This document shows, one piece after another, positions 63,278 to 64,000 of a stretch of 64,000 nt of DNA. Numbering within the stretch: the stretch's first letter is position 1; every line of letters starts with the position of its first letter. Origin of the DNA: Woeseia oceani (GTDB lineage Bacteria; Pseudomonadota; Gammaproteobacteria; Steroidobacterales; Woeseiaceae); contig NZ_CP016268.1 of the NCBI RefSeq assembly GCF_001677435.1, positions 434,001-498,000 on the forward strand. The letters are read 5' to 3'. A model generated the notes under the pieces. It was not told where the DNA came from. It ran no database searches and saw nothing but the letters and a program-made list of their open reading frames with translations. The position numbers and the translations under genes were made by a program.

Positions 63278-64000
63278 TTCGAGCCTCCGAGCATTTGGTG
63301 CAACACAGCCATCTGCGCCAGCATGCGGTTACGTGCTTCGTGTATGACAACGCTGCGCGGTCCATCGAGCACCGCCTCGCTGACCACGACGCCGCGACGC
63401 ACGGGCAGGCAATGCATGAAACGGCAGTCATCGCGCGCGGCTTCGAACCAGGGCTCGTCGACGCACCAGTTGTCGAGGCCACGGCGTAAAGCCTCGTCAC
63501 CGGCACGGTCGCCGTAGTGTTTCGTTGATGACCATGATTTTGCGTAGATGACGTGGGCGTCCTGCATAGCGGCTTGCCGGTCGTCGGTCTCGGTGACGGA
63601 GCCACCGGATGCCGCCGCCGCGGATCGCGCCTTGTCCATAATGCTGTCCGGCAGTTCGAAGCCCTCCGGGCGCAGGACAGTGACGTCCATGCCACGCATG
63701 GCAGCCATGTGCACGGTGGCCGATGGCACAGCGAGCGGCAGCGCCTTCGGGTGATAGGCCCAGCTCAGTACGAATTTTCCACCGCTCGCCGGAATGCCCA
63801 GATCGTCCATTGTTTTCCAGTCCGCGAGGCTCTGGCACGGGTGGTTCATGGCCGATTCCATATTGATGTAGGGCTTGTTGGCCAGCTTCGTCAGCGCCGA
63901 GAATTCTGTTTCGGCCAGGTCGGCCTCCAGGCTGCGGCGTTCGGCGAACGCGCGTATGCCGATGGCATCGCCGTAAGAGGCGATCACCGGTACAGCTTCA
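63274..64000 (-). CDS. argF': N-acetylornithine carbamoyltransferase, C-terminal part (5' end outside window)
   Basis: About 242 C-terminal residues are visible. Features of the acetyl/succinyl-ornithine carbamoyltransferase branch are present: ESAMNHPCQSLADW, VLSWAYHPKALPLAVPSA and HCLPVRRGVVVS. Ordinary ornithine carbamoyltransferases have different sequences at these places (for example SMGE in the binding loop). The enzyme carbamoylates N-acetylornithine to N-acetylcitrulline, as in Xanthomonas. Residues that separate acetyl from succinyl specificity lie in the missing N-terminal half. Neighbouring argB fits the acetylated route. Confidence 0.88.
   Translation of the reverse strand, partial: EAVPVIASYGDAIGIRAFAERRSLEADLAETEFSALTKLANKPYINMESAMNHPCQSLADWKTMDDLGIPASGGKFVLSWAYHPKALPLAVPSATVHMAAMRGMDVTVLRPEGFELPDSIMDKARSAAAASGGSVTETDDRQAAMQDAHVIYAKSWSSTKHYGDRAGDEALRRGLDNWCVDEPWFEAARDDCRFMHCLPVRRGVVVSEAVLDGPRSVVIHEARNRMLAQMAVLHQMLGGSK

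Noticed and set aside
1-64000. Mobile elements, CRISPR arrays, rRNA and tRNA genes
   Set aside because: I found no transposase or integrase frames, no regularly spaced direct repeats and no cloverleaf-like stretch in the intergenic gaps; a tRNA search program would be the decisive check for the last.

Overview
The window is a gene-dense, GC-rich bacterial chromosome segment from a gammaproteobacterium. The evidence is the gene content: the Entner-Doudoroff genes edd-glk, an OprM-type RND efflux operon, the polA/engB/cytochrome c4/dsbA neighbourhood, hemP-linked heme uptake, and an N-acetylornithine-type carbamoyltransferase of the kind known from Xanthomonas. A free-living, probably marine or sediment relative of the Xanthomonadales/Woeseia-like lineages would fit, but this placement is inference. 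I saw no insertion sequence, prophage, CRISPR array, rRNA or convincing tRNA.

Layout. 1-3051: the tail of a probable 6-phosphogluconolactonase gene, then edd and glk. 3193-7030 (minus strand): an iron-regulated heme-uptake operon, reading hemP (53 aa, easily missed), a TonB-dependent heme-type receptor, a DUF6607 protein and a small Cys-rich protein, with a Fur box directly upstream of hemP. 7241-15832: a PEP-CTERM protein, a MetF-like reductase, a TPR-sulfotransferase, a second TonB receptor and an amidohydrolase lipoprotein. 16239-23280: a GbsR/MarR-type regulator with a tripartite RND efflux pump, then an AsmA-like membrane protein. 23306-28017 (minus): branched-chain 2-oxoacid dehydrogenase E2, E1beta and E1alpha, then an MgtC-like protein and a flavin reductase. 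28608-33766: a CHASE4 hybrid histidine kinase with two receiver domains and an HPt domain, overlapping by one base a REC-GGDEF-EAL protein; together they look like a phosphorelay feeding c-di-GMP turnover.

33953-50557 is the most interesting block: a coherent but unassigned catabolic island. A Rieske oxygenase with the Glu-containing iron site typical of quaternary-amine oxygenases (CntA, GbcA) flanks a complete polyamine-type ABC importer, an acyl-CoA dehydrogenase and a BetI-like TetR regulator. Divergent from these is an operon of class III aminotransferase, two tandem PYROXD2-like flavoproteins, a GcvT-like protein, an NDP-forming acyl-CoA ligase and an aldehyde dehydrogenase. A perfect palindrome (41038-41059) lies between the two arms. 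The logic suggests uptake and stepwise degradation of a methylated or quaternary (poly)amine through demethylation, transamination, aldehyde oxidation, CoA activation and dehydrogenation. The substrate cannot be read from the sequence.

50695-57964: a PA2779/PA2778-like pair with a strong intrinsic-terminator structure inside the start of the second gene, a membrane protein overlapping an orphan HPr, a beta-barrel-like lipoprotein, an L,D-transpeptidase, a DsbA-like lipoprotein, cytochrome c4 and engB. 57982-58127 (minus): a candidate small RNA between polA and engB, the same neighbourhood that holds Spot 42 in E. coli and ErsA in Pseudomonas. 58168-64000 (minus): polA, lptM, and argH-argB-argF' overlapping by 4 bases each, consistent with the acetylated arginine pathway.
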